Shown piece after piece: positions 10,067 to 18,422 of a DNA stretch of 64,000 nt. Every line of letters starts with the position of its first letter. The stretch's first letter is position 1. A program made the translations under genes and the position numbers. The stretch comes from Chitinophaga pinensis (lineage in GTDB: Bacteria; Bacteroidota; Bacteroidia; UBA4408). The stretch is taken from assembly GCA_945861665.1 (NCBI GenBank), contig CAMAVS010000001.1:82403-146402 (forward strand), given 5' to 3'. The notes beneath the pieces were generated by a model. It made no database searches. It had not been told where the DNA came from and saw nothing but the letters and a program-made list of their open reading frames with translations.

Positions 10067-10104
10067 CTAATTTGAAAATTTGGTAATTAGCTAATTTGAA
10101 AATT
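10067..10104. repeat. Direct repeat of CTAATTTGAAAATT
   Basis: Two exact 14-base copies start at 10067 and 10091 between the DoxX gene and pruA. The reverse complement of the first 12 bases recurs at 21511-21522, beside the CCCGATAGCTATCGGG palindrome, so this looks like a dispersed intergenic repeat family. Confidence 0.5.
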
Positions 10105-10122
10105 AAAAAACAACCAAGTACT

Positions 10123-11757
10123 CTATTTTTCCGGCTCCAAGAAAGGGTATTTGTAATCGGTGGGCGGTACAAATACTTCTTTGATGGTACGAGGTGACAC
10201 CCAACGCAACAAGTTTATCATTGAGCCTGCTTTATCATTTGTTCCGGAACCTCTAGCTCCTCCAAATGGTTGCTGACCAACAACGGCACCTGTACATTTA
10301 TCGTTGATGTAAAAATTACCCGCAGATTGCTGTAATGCTTTTGTTGCCATTTCAATGGCATACCTGTCTTGTGCTATGATTGCACCCGTTAAAGCATATA
10401 TGGAGGTTGAATCAATCACTTTTAAGGTTTCTTCAAACTTCTTCTCATCGTACACATAAATCGTCAATACCGGTCCGAATAACTCTTCGCACATTGTTGT
10501 GTATTTTGGATCTTCCGCCACAATAACCGTTGGCTCTATAAAGTAGCCTTTCGATTTATCGTAATTCCCTCCTGCAATTATTTCAACACCTTTGTCTTTC
10601 TTAGCATTGTCAATGTATTTTGCCAATTTGTCAAATGACTTTTCATCGATAACAGCATTGAAGAAACAGCTAAAATCTTCTGTTGGTCCCATTTTAATGC
10701 TCTTGATATCTTTTACCAATCGCTCTTTTACTTGTGGCCAAAGGTTTGAAGGAATATAAGCGCGTGAACAGGCCGAACATTTTTGTCCTTGGTACTCGAA
10801 AGATGCACGCGTAATGGCTGTAGCTAATACTTCCACATCGGCACTTGAATGACCTAAAATAAAGTCCTTCCCACCTGTTTCGCCCACAATACGTGGATAC
10901 GATTTGTATAAATGAATGTTGTTACCAATGGTTTTCCATATACTTTGGAATACTTCGGTAGATCCTGTAAAATGGATGCCACCAAAATCGCGGTGTGAGA
11001 AAATTACGTCTGCCGCATCTTTCCCTGTTGGGTAAATAAGATTGATAACGCCATCGGGCAATCCTGCTTTTTTAAGTATTTGCAGAATGAAATAAGCAGA
11101 ATATATTTGTGTATTGGATGGCTTCCACACTACCGTATTTCCCATCATAGCAGCCGAAGTCGGTAAATTACCCGCAATGGCTGTAAAGTTAAAGGGTGTA
11201 AGCGCAAACACAAATCCTTCTAAAGGGCGTTGCTCCAAACGGTTCCAAACTCCTTGTGAAGAAACAGGCTGTTGCTTGTATATTTCGCCCATATACTGAA
11301 CATTGAAACGTAAAAAGTCGATTAGTTCGCAAGCAGCATCAATCTCTGCCTGAAACACACTTTTCGATTGCCCCAACATAGTGGCTGCATTCAAGGTCAT
11401 TCTATAAGGACCCGCCAACAAATCGGCTGCTTTTAAAAAGATGGCTGCACGGTGTTCCCAACCTAAGTTAGCCCAATCCTCTTTGGCTGCCATAGCAGCA
11501 TCAATGGCTTGTGTAATGTGCGATTTATCGGCTTTATGGTAATTACCTAACAGGTGTTTATGATCGTGAGGAGGATTCAGTGGCAATGTGTTTCCGCTTC
11601 TTACTTCCTTACCACCAATATACATTGGTATATCAATTACTTCACTGCGAAGCCTTGCAAGGGTTTCTTTCAGTTCTTTTCTTTCGGCACTTCCGGGAGC
11701 ATAGCTCTTAATAGGGTCGTTGATGGCTGGTGGTATATTATAAAATCCTTTAGGCAT
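10123..11757 (-). CDS. pruA: L-glutamate gamma-semialdehyde (P5C) dehydrogenase
   Basis: 544 residues, the length of the stand-alone P5C dehydrogenase family (TIGR01236 type). It oxidises glutamate semialdehyde/P5C to glutamate with NAD+, the second step of proline breakdown, in the cytoplasm. Visible motifs are FTGSTEVFQS (NAD-binding loop), VGETGGKDFILGH (glutamate region), YQGQKCSACSRAY with the catalytic Cys, and EELFGPVLTIYVYD. No proline dehydrogenase gene is adjacent. A TAATTTTG -7 element lies on the minus strand at 11781-11788. Confidence 0.93.
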   Translation of the reverse strand: MPKGFYNIPPAINDPIKSYAPGSAERKELKETLARLRSEVIDIPMYIGGKEVRSGNTLPLNPPHDHKHLLGNYHKADKSHITQAIDAAMAAKEDWANLGWEHRAAIFLKAADLLAGPYRMTLNAATMLGQSKSVFQAEIDAACELIDFLRFNVQYMGEIYKQQPVSSQGVWNRLEQRPLEGFVFALTPFNFTAIAGNLPTSAAMMGNTVVWKPSNTQIYSAYFILQILKKAGLPDGVINLIYPTGKDAADVIFSHRDFGGIHFTGSTEVFQSIWKTIGNNIHLYKSYPRIVGETGGKDFILGHSSADVEVLATAITRASFEYQGQKCSACSRAYIPSNLWPQVKERLVKDIKSIKMGPTEDFSCFFNAVIDEKSFDKLAKYIDNAKKDKGVEIIAGGNYDKSKGYFIEPTVIVAEDPKYTTMCEELFGPVLTIYVYDEKKFEETLKVIDSTSIYALTGAIIAQDRYAIEMATKALQQSAGNFYINDKCTGAVVGQQPFGGARGSGTNDKAGSMINLLRWVSPRTIKEVFVPPTDYKYPFLEPEK

Positions 11758-11855
11758 AAGATTAGATTTGTGTTGGGAAACAAAATTAACTTTTTTTACT
11801 GAAAAAAAGAGTTGGAAACATTATTACTCTATTTTTGCAGCATCAAAACCTTAGG

Positions 11856-12407
11856 ATGAACAACGATAGAATATTTTACGAAGAGAAAGATAGATTTTTA
11901 ACCATTATGGTAACCTCTACCATCACTAAAACAAAAATGAATTTACTTTTTTTATGGTTGATGCTTTGGACGCTGTGCGGCATCGTTGTTTTTTCTCAAT
12001 TTTTTGCTGCACATAGCAAGGAAATGAAATTGATGATGGTTGTTTGGTTTGCCTTTTGGAGCTATTTCGAATACAAAATAGGCTATGCTTACCTGTGGCG
12101 AAAAACAGGAAGAGAAATTATTCGCATCATCGATGGCAAATTGTTTTTAAAGCGCGATATCAGCGGAAGTGGAAAAGAGGAAAGTTATTTAGTAGGAAAT
12201 ATAAGCAAACTTAAAACCATAGATTTTAACAGCAAACAGTTTACACAAACAATGAATAATTCCTTTTGGGTAATTGGTGGTGAGACTGTATTTTTTGAAT
12301 ATATGGGAAAAACAATAGGCTGCGGACTTCAATTGAGCGAGCCTGAAGCCATTGTATTATTCAAAAAACTGAAACAGGGAATAAAAGACTCCTTGAAACA
12401 ATCTTAA
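11856..12407 (+). CDS. Small two-helix membrane protein of unknown function
   Basis: 183 residues from the ATG at 11856 (preceded by TTAGG); an in-frame TTG at 11835 lies inside a probable -7 element (TATTTTTG, 11830-11837) and is unlikely to be the start. Two membrane helices (about 25-50 and 60-80) are followed by a soluble, beta-rich C-terminal half resembling a PH-like membrane-associated domain (GREIIRIIDGKLFLKRDISG). I do not recognise the family. Its end overlaps the convergent methyltransferase gene by 4 bases. Confidence 0.65.
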   Translation: MNNDRIFYEEKDRFLTIMVTSTITKTKMNLLFLWLMLWTLCGIVVFSQFFAAHSKEMKLMMVVWFAFWSYFEYKIGYAYLWRKTGREIIRIIDGKLFLKRDISGSGKEESYLVGNISKLKTIDFNSKQFTQTMNNSFWVIGGETVFFEYMGKTIGCGLQLSEPEAIVLFKKLKQGIKDSLKQS

Positions 12408-13195
12408 ACCTTAGATATAATGTAGTAATTGGTGGTGGTTACAAAGTCCCTAAACCAAGGAATAGCAGCTATTAGCTTAAATTGCTCACGCGGTTTTAAA
12501 TTGAACTTGTATTTATAGATTGGGTTTATCAAATAAAACTGGCGTTTATCTATTTTAAAATTACATTCCTTTACCAATTTCTCAAAACGATCGATTGAAA
12601 TTTGTGTGTCAACAATGCTCATTAAGTCGGGCAAGGTTTCTTTTTCGCCAAAGAGCTTTAATAAACCCAAGTAAAGTGGTCTTGGTAACATATGGTAAAA
12701 AGGCATTTTACCCAACTTACTTTTACACATTTGTTGGTGACCGCCAAAAGGCATTCGCCAAGCCGGAAAAGCCATAAATATTACACCATCGTCCTTTATA
12801 AACTCACGCAAGGCAAACATTACCTTCTTTTGATCGTAAATATGCTCTAAGGTGTCTTTTAATATGATAACATCAAACTTACCGATGAGTGTTTTTTTGA
12901 ACTCCTCATCGTAAATATCTTTGGTAATAAACTCCAACTTGCCATCGGCCAACTCCTGTTTTAACAACTCCTTTCCGTTGTTTATTTTAAACTCCGATAA
13001 GTCGATACCCAAACAAGTACAACCTTTATCAATAAATGCTTTCAATACCCCACCCTCTCCACAACCAACCTCAAGTACCTTAGTGGAAGCATTAATAGGC
13101 TTAACACTATCAATAAAAGGCAGAATGTAGTTTTTTGAATTTTCGAACTGCTGTTGTAATTTAAGCAGCGGATTATTATGATAATATAGTGCCAT
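12404..13195 (-). CDS. Class I SAM-dependent methyltransferase
   Basis: 263 residues. Motif I is VLEVGCGEGGVLKAF (about 39-53), motif II is LGIDLSEFKIN, and KDTLEHIYDQKKVMFALREF is the post-motif region, so the Rossmann-fold SAM-binding core is complete. The substrate is unknown. The C-terminal part (about 190-263) is basic and aromatic-rich and resembles lipid- or glycan-directed methyltransferases, though that is only an impression. Transcribed alone. Confidence 0.82.
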   Translation of the reverse strand: MALYYHNNPLLKLQQQFENSKNYILPFIDSVKPINASTKVLEVGCGEGGVLKAFIDKGCTCLGIDLSEFKINNGKELLKQELADGKLEFITKDIYDEEFKKTLIGKFDVIILKDTLEHIYDQKKVMFALREFIKDDGVIFMAFPAWRMPFGGHQQMCKSKLGKMPFYHMLPRPLYLGLLKLFGEKETLPDLMSIVDTQISIDRFEKLVKECNFKIDKRQFYLINPIYKYKFNLKPREQFKLIAAIPWFRDFVTTTNYYIISKV

Positions 13196-13268
13196 AGGGG
13201 CTGTAAAATTAATATAAAAAACGAAAGGAACCCATAGAGGATTCCTTAAGCTTTGAAATCAAATAATA

Positions 13269-14480
13269 TTATGCTAATACTTTTTGTACTAAGTCAGCAG
13301 CTTCCTGTAATTGAATGGCCGAAAACACTTTAAGACCTGACTCATCGATAATTTTTTTCGCTTCAACCGCATTGGTTCCTTGTAAACGAACTATAATTGG
13401 AACATTTATGCTGCCCATATTTTTGTAGGCATCTACAATTCCTTGTGCTACACGGTCGCAACGAACAATACCACCAAATATATTTACCAAAATAGCTTTT
13501 ACATTAGGGTCCTTTAAAATGATTCTGAAGGCTTGTTCAACGCGCTCTGCATTAGCTGTTCCACCTACATCCAAAAAGTTAGCGGGGTCGCCACCGGCTA
13601 ATTTAATGATATCCATTGTTGCCATTGCCAATCCTGCACCGTTTACCATACAACCCACATTTCCATCCAATTTCACATAGTTCAAACTATATTCTCCTGC
13701 TTCCACTTCCGTTGGGTCTTCTTCGGTAACATCTCTCAATGCTGCATAATCAGCGTGACGGAACAAAGCGTTTTCATCTAAACTTACTTTTGCATCTACT
13801 GCAATAATTTTATTGTCGGATGTTTTTAAAACTGGATTAATTTCAAACATAGCCGAATCGGTTGAATCGTATGCTTTGTAAAGGGATGCAACAAACTTTG
13901 TCATTTGTTTAAACGCTTCACCGTCTAAGCCTAAGTTGAAAGCAATTTTGCGTGTTTGAAAACCTTGCAAACCTACTTTCGGATCAATCTCTTCTTTAAA
14001 AATTAAATGGGGTGTGTTGTGCGCAACATCTTCAATGTTCATACCGCCTTCGGTTGAATACATAATGATATTTTTTCCCGTTTGACGGTTTAACAATACG
14101 CTCATATAAAATTCGGAGGTTTTACTTTCACCGGGATAGTATACATCTTGAGCAATTAACACCTTGCTAACTTTTTTTCCTGCAGCACCAGTTTGAATGG
14201 TAACCAAGGTTCCACCCAATATATTTTTCGATTTCTCTTTTACTTCATCTAAATTTTTAGCCAACACTACTCCACTGCTATCGGTTTCTTTTACTCTTCC
14301 TTTTCCTCTTCCACCAGCGTGTATTTGCGCTTTCACAACCCACCAACCGGTACCTGTTTGCTTTTGCAATTCTTTGGCTGCTTCAACAGCTTGCTCAGGA
14401 GTATCGGCTACAATACCTTCCTGTATAGCTACTCCAAAACTCTTCAGTATAGCTTTCCCTTGATATTCGTGTATATTCAT
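13269..14480 (-). CDS. sucC: Succinyl-CoA ligase (ADP-forming) beta subunit
   Basis: 403 residues. An N-terminal ATP-grasp domain (MNIHEYQGKAILKSFGV, HAGGRGKGRVKE) is followed by the CoA-ligase domain with GCMVNGAGLAMATMDIIKLAGG and VNIFGGIVRCDRVAQGI. With the alpha subunit (SucD, not in the window) it converts succinyl-CoA to succinate with formation of ATP in the TCA cycle. It stands alone, as sucC often does in Bacteroidota. A TACTTTTG promoter element lies 27 bases upstream. Confidence 0.96.
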   Translation of the reverse strand: MNIHEYQGKAILKSFGVAIQEGIVADTPEQAVEAAKELQKQTGTGWWVVKAQIHAGGRGKGRVKETDSSGVVLAKNLDEVKEKSKNILGGTLVTIQTGAAGKKVSKVLIAQDVYYPGESKTSEFYMSVLLNRQTGKNIIMYSTEGGMNIEDVAHNTPHLIFKEEIDPKVGLQGFQTRKIAFNLGLDGEAFKQMTKFVASLYKAYDSTDSAMFEINPVLKTSDNKIIAVDAKVSLDENALFRHADYAALRDVTEEDPTEVEAGEYSLNYVKLDGNVGCMVNGAGLAMATMDIIKLAGGDPANFLDVGGTANAERVEQAFRIILKDPNVKAILVNIFGGIVRCDRVAQGIVDAYKNMGSINVPIIVRLQGTNAVEAKKIIDESGLKVFSAIQLQEAADLVQKVLA

Positions 14481-14506
14481 TGTTTATGGTTATTTTTAAT
14501 GGTTTC

Positions 14507-14514
14507 CAAAAGTA
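14507..14514 (-). promoter_or_regulatory. -7 promoter element of sucC
   Basis: The minus strand reads TACTTTTG, an exact TAnnTTTG match 27 bases before the sucC ATG. The -33 box is not distinct. Confidence 0.5.
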
Positions 14515-14727
14515 TAGTTTTTTTTTAATAATTATCCTACTTTCCTAAATTTCAAACTATTGTTTGTTTTTCTCTTTTATTATTCTAGCTTTACTATTCA
14601 AATAAAAAATTTCTATGAAAACAATCACACAAGCATAAAAGCATTTTGCTTTTACTTAGTTTATGCACTTTTATGTGTATAACATTACAAAGTAAAGTCT
14701 CTTATTTTTAAGCATAAAGTATTTTAG

Positions 14728-14735
14728 TAGATTTG
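14728..14735 (+). promoter_or_regulatory. -7 promoter element of the aminotransferase gene
   Basis: TAGATTTG, an exact TAnnTTTG match, 21 bases upstream of the ATG at 14757. Confidence 0.5.
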
Positions 14736-14756
14736 TACTAACATCAATATGGGTAT

Positions 14757-15950
14757 ATGACAAAATTATCGTCTAGAATAAACAAATTGTCCGAGTCGCA
14801 AACCTTGGCAATGGCTAAAAAGAGCAGGGAATTGCAGGCACAAGGAAAAGACATTATCAGTTTAAGCATTGGTGAGCCCGATTTTGATACTCCTCAATTT
14901 ATTAAGGATGCGGCCTATAAAGCCATCAAAGAGAACTTTACACATTATACGCCTGTACCGGGATTTTTAGACTTAAGAGAAGCAATTGCCACGAAATTTA
15001 AACGCGACAATGATTTAATTTACACTCCACAACAGATTGTTGTTTCAACTGGAGCCAAGCAAGCAATTGCCAATGTGATATTGAGTTTAGTAGACCCCAA
15101 CGAAGAGGTTATTGTACCAGTTCCTTATTGGGTGAGCTATATTGAGCTTATTAAAATGGCAGACGGTATACCTGTTTTTATTCCAACCGGAATTGAAAGC
15201 AATTTTAAAATTACTCCCGAGCAATTAAAGGCGGCCATTACACCAAAAACAAAAATGATTATTTTCAGTACTCCTTGTAATCCAAGTGGATCGGTGTACA
15301 ATAAAGCAGAATTAAAAGCTTTGGCTGAAGTGATTTCGCAATATCCTGATTTATATATAGTATCGGACGAAATATACGAACACATTAACTTTGCCGGAAA
15401 GCACGAAAGCATTGCACAGTTTGATTTCATTTACGACCGTGTAATTACTGTTAACGGTGTTTCAAAAAGTTTTGCAATGACCGGTTGGAGAATAGGATAT
15501 ATTGGAGCACCCGTTTGGATAGCCCAAGCTTGTGAAAAAATGCAAGGACAATTTACCTCCGGAACTAGCTCTGTATCACAAAAAGCTGCCACTGCGGCAC
15601 TGTTAGCTGATGTAAGCGAAACCTTTGAAATGCGCGATGCATTTAGACGCAGACGTGATTTGGTATTAAAATTATTGGGAGAAATTCCCGGATTAAAATT
15701 GAATGTGCCCGATGGTGCGTTTTATGTATTCCCTGATTGTTCCTTTTACTTTGGAAAAAAATTCGGAAACCACCTGATAAAAGATTCCCACGATTTAAGT
15801 ATGTATTTACTTGACGAAGCGGGAGTAGCAATTGTTTCGGGTGATGCTTTCGGTGATAATAATTGTTTTCGTTTTTCCTATGCTGCGGCAGACGAACGAT
15901 TGGTGGAAGCAATAAGAAGGATGAAATTAGCGTTAGAGAAATTGAATTAA
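14757..15950 (+). CDS. aspC: Aspartate-type PLP aminotransferase (class I/II)
   Basis: 397 residues, fold-type I. Visible are SIGEPDFDTP (substrate-binding N-terminus), STGAKQAIANVILSLVDP, the PLP-contacting SDEIYEHI, the Schiff-base lysine in VNGVSKSFAMTGWRIGYIGAP, and the C-terminal NCFRFSYA with the carboxylate-binding Arg. It most likely transfers the amino group between aspartate and 2-oxoglutarate; related enzymes also accept aromatic amino acids or prephenate. It heads a co-directional run that continues with the heptose kinase. Confidence 0.9.
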   Translation: MTKLSSRINKLSESQTLAMAKKSRELQAQGKDIISLSIGEPDFDTPQFIKDAAYKAIKENFTHYTPVPGFLDLREAIATKFKRDNDLIYTPQQIVVSTGAKQAIANVILSLVDPNEEVIVPVPYWVSYIELIKMADGIPVFIPTGIESNFKITPEQLKAAITPKTKMIIFSTPCNPSGSVYNKAELKALAEVISQYPDLYIVSDEIYEHINFAGKHESIAQFDFIYDRVITVNGVSKSFAMTGWRIGYIGAPVWIAQACEKMQGQFTSGTSSVSQKAATAALLADVSETFEMRDAFRRRRDLVLKLLGEIPGLKLNVPDGAFYVFPDCSFYFGKKFGNHLIKDSHDLSMYLLDEAGVAIVSGDAFGDNNCFRFSYAAADERLVEAIRRMKLALEKLN

Positions 15951-15962
15951 CCTTGAATTGTT

Positions 15963-16964
15963 GTGTTGAAAAAGCAAGAACTCACTTCCCTCTTCCAGTC
16001 TTTTAACAAGCTTAAAATTCTTGTTATTGGCGATGTTATGGTCGACTCCTATCTTTTTGGAAAGGTAAACCGTATTTCGCCCGAAGCACCTGTGCCTGTT
16101 GTGGCTGTTACTAAAAAGGAAAACCGACTGGGTGGTGCTGCTAACGTAGCACTGAACATAAAAGCAATGGGCGCTAGCCCAATTATTTGTTCCGTTGTAG
16201 GAAATGATTTTTATGGAAAGGAATTTATTCAACAGTTAAAAAAAGTAAGCATTATTGATACTGGAATGGTGGTTAGCACAAAACGTATTACTACTGTAAA
16301 AACACGTGTAATAGGCAATAACCATCAAATGTTGCGGGTAGACGAAGAGCAAACAAGCGACTTATCGAAAAATGATACTGAGGCGTTATTGAAAAAGATA
16401 AATACACTCATTCAAAAAGAAAAACCCAATGCCATCCTTTTTGAAGATTATGACAAAGGCTGTATAACACCTTTGCTAATTGAAAAGGTATTAAAGTTAG
16501 CGAAACAAAAAAGCATACCTGTGGTTGTTGATCCAAAGAAAAACAACTTTTTTAATTTCAGTGATGTAGCTTTTTTTAAGCCGAATTTAAAGGAATTGCA
16601 AGAGGGTTTAAAAAAAGACATTGATGTTTCCAATAAAAAAGAATTGGCGACTGCAGTGGCACAACTTATCAAAAAAACAAATTGCAAAACAGCAATGATT
16701 ACGCTTTCTGAACACGGTGTATATATTGCTTCCTCTAAAAAAGCTGAAACAATACCGGCTCACATACGCAGTATTGCAGATGTTTCGGGTGCCGGTGATA
16801 CAGTAATAAGCATAGCGGCACTTTGCACCGCATTACAATTGGATACGCATACAACTGCAGAATTATCAAACATTGCAGGCGGCTTGGTGTGTGAAAAAGT
16901 AGGCGTTGTTTCCATTAACAAAGAAGAATTGTTTACCGAGGCTGTCAGACTATTGAGCAAATGA
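15963..16964 (+). CDS. hldE: D-glycero-beta-D-manno-heptose-7-phosphate kinase (PfkB family)
   Basis: 333 residues. VIGDVMVDSYLFGKVNRISPEAPVP and RLGGAANVALNIKAMGA at the N-terminus and DVSGAGDTVISIAAL (anion hole and catalytic Asp) at the C-terminus mark a RfaE1/HldE-type kinase. Only the kinase domain is present; the adenylyltransferase half of bifunctional HldE is absent, so it resembles separate hldA/rfaE1 genes. It phosphorylates heptose-7-phosphate for ADP-heptose synthesis. The start is GTG at 15963 or TTG at 15966; no ATG fits. The 3' end overlaps ubiE by 4 bases. Confidence 0.88.
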   Translation: MLKKQELTSLFQSFNKLKILVIGDVMVDSYLFGKVNRISPEAPVPVVAVTKKENRLGGAANVALNIKAMGASPIICSVVGNDFYGKEFIQQLKKVSIIDTGMVVSTKRITTVKTRVIGNNHQMLRVDEEQTSDLSKNDTEALLKKINTLIQKEKPNAILFEDYDKGCITPLLIEKVLKLAKQKSIPVVVDPKKNNFFNFSDVAFFKPNLKELQEGLKKDIDVSNKKELATAVAQLIKKTNCKTAMITLSEHGVYIASSKKAETIPAHIRSIADVSGAGDTVISIAALCTALQLDTHTTAELSNIAGGLVCEKVGVVSINKEELFTEAVRLLSK

Positions 16965-17680
16965 CCGTAACACCCTACAATAATACAAGCGGTAAAAAAG
17001 AACAGGTGGAGCAAATGTTTGACAACATTGCACACAAATACGATTTCCTAAATAATCTTTTATCGATGGGCATCGACCGTCTATGGCGGAAAAAGGCCAT
17101 TCGTTTGATTTCAGTTTATAAACCATTAAGCGTTTTAGATATTGCAACGGGCACCGGAGACTTTGCAATTGAAGCATTGAAACTGAATCCGACTAAAATA
17201 GTAGGGGTTGATATTTCGGAAGGTATGCTTGAAAAAGGAAGAGAGAAATTAATACAAACAAAACTCGACAGTAAGATAACCCTGATGAAAGCCGATTCAG
17301 AAAAATTACCCTTTTCAGACAATTCCTTTGATGCCGTAACAGTTGGATTTGGTGTGAGAAATTTTGAAAACCTTGAAAAAGGATTAATCGACATTTACCG
17401 CGTACTCAACAAAAATGGCACTTTTGTGGTATTGGAATTTTCAAAGCCTACCGGGTTCCCATTCAAACAAGTTTATAATTTTTATTTTAAATATGCTTGT
17501 CCCTTTTTAGGTAAAATCATTTCAAAGGATGCTTCTGCCTATACTTACCTTTACGACTCGGTACAAGCTTTTCCCGATGGTGAAAATTTCAACAAAATAT
17601 TGCGTGATACCGGATTTATGGAAGTAGAAAACCATAAACTCACGGGAGGTATTGCCACTATTTATGTAGCTAAAAAATAA
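16961..17680 (+). CDS. ubiE: Demethylmenaquinone methyltransferase
   Basis: 239 residues with all UbiE/MenG signatures: FDNIAHKYDFLNNLLSMGIDRLWRKKAI, motif I VLDIATGTGDFAIEAL, GVDISEGMLEKGREK, FDAVTVGFGVRNFENLEKGL and the C-terminal GGIATIYVAKK. It makes the last methylation of menaquinone synthesis (ubiquinone is not expected in Bacteroidota, so MenG is the biological role). It overlaps the heptose kinase by 4 bases and is followed by porT, a common Bacteroidota arrangement. Confidence 0.95.
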   Translation: MTVTPYNNTSGKKEQVEQMFDNIAHKYDFLNNLLSMGIDRLWRKKAIRLISVYKPLSVLDIATGTGDFAIEALKLNPTKIVGVDISEGMLEKGREKLIQTKLDSKITLMKADSEKLPFSDNSFDAVTVGFGVRNFENLEKGLIDIYRVLNKNGTFVVLEFSKPTGFPFKQVYNFYFKYACPFLGKIISKDASAYTYLYDSVQAFPDGENFNKILRDTGFMEVENHKLTGGIATIYVAKK

Positions 17681-17686
17681 AATAGG

Positions 17687-17694
17687 TACTTTTG
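17687..17694 (+). promoter_or_regulatory. -7 promoter element before porT
   Basis: TACTTTTG, an exact TAnnTTTG match, 14 bases before the TTG start of porT and just after the ubiE stop. It suggests porT can be transcribed independently. Confidence 0.5.
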
Positions 17695-17708
17695 TGTTTT
17701 ATAATTAG

Positions 17709-18416
17709 TTGAAAAAAGCCACACATATACTTTTGTTAATCCTTATTAACCAAGTAATAGCGGTAGCACAAAAAGAAAAAGTGCAAACTACCCCTAATTA
17801 CGATAAAGATCCTATTCACTTTGGTTTCTTGTTGGGGATTAATAAAACAGATTTTTTTCTGCACCGAAAACCTACTACCAATTTATTGGATTCGGTATAT
17901 GTAATTGAAACAACTCCACAAAGAGGATTTGATTTACAAATGGTGTGTAATTTACGCTTGGGTGAGTATTTTGATTTACGACTTTTACCGGGACTATCCT
18001 TTGTTTCACGTAACATTAACTACACTTTTGTAAGTCCATTGCAAACACTATCATATAAAAAAGATGTAGAGTCTACTTTCATCACTCTCCCACTCGATTT
18101 AAAATACAAATCGGTACGACTTAATAACTACAGAGTATATGTGTTGGGGGGACTTAAATACTCCATTGATATGGCTTCTAACAAAGACGTAAATAATTCT
18201 GATTTGAAAGTGGCGATTGTTAAAATAAAAAAACAGGACTTAGCATACGAATTTGGTTTTGGCTTAGACATCTATTTCCGTTATTATAAATTTTCACCCG
18301 AAATAAAATATGCAGTTGGAATAACGAACTTACTGATACAAGACAATACTGCCTTCTCAACTCCTATTCAAAAATTAAACTCCAAGTGCATATCACTAGC
18401 ATTCACATTTGAATAA
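17709..18416 (+). CDS. porT: PorT/SprT type IX secretion outer-membrane protein
   Basis: 235 residues, from a TTG start giving a signal peptide (MKKATHILLLILINQVIAVA). The mature part starts with the PorT-typical PNYDKDPIHFGFLLGINKTDFFL and alternates amphipathic strands as in an eight-stranded outer-membrane beta-barrel. PorT is required for T9SS secretion and gliding. This fits the several T9SS cargo proteins in the window and gldH at 36.7 kb, and the ubiE-porT order is conserved in the phylum. Confidence 0.88.
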   Translation: MKKATHILLLILINQVIAVAQKEKVQTTPNYDKDPIHFGFLLGINKTDFFLHRKPTTNLLDSVYVIETTPQRGFDLQMVCNLRLGEYFDLRLLPGLSFVSRNINYTFVSPLQTLSYKKDVESTFITLPLDLKYKSVRLNNYRVYVLGGLKYSIDMASNKDVNNSDLKVAIVKIKKQDLAYEFGFGLDIYFRYYKFSPEIKYAVGITNLLIQDNTAFSTPIQKLNSKCISLAFTFE

Positions 18417-18422
18417 TAGACC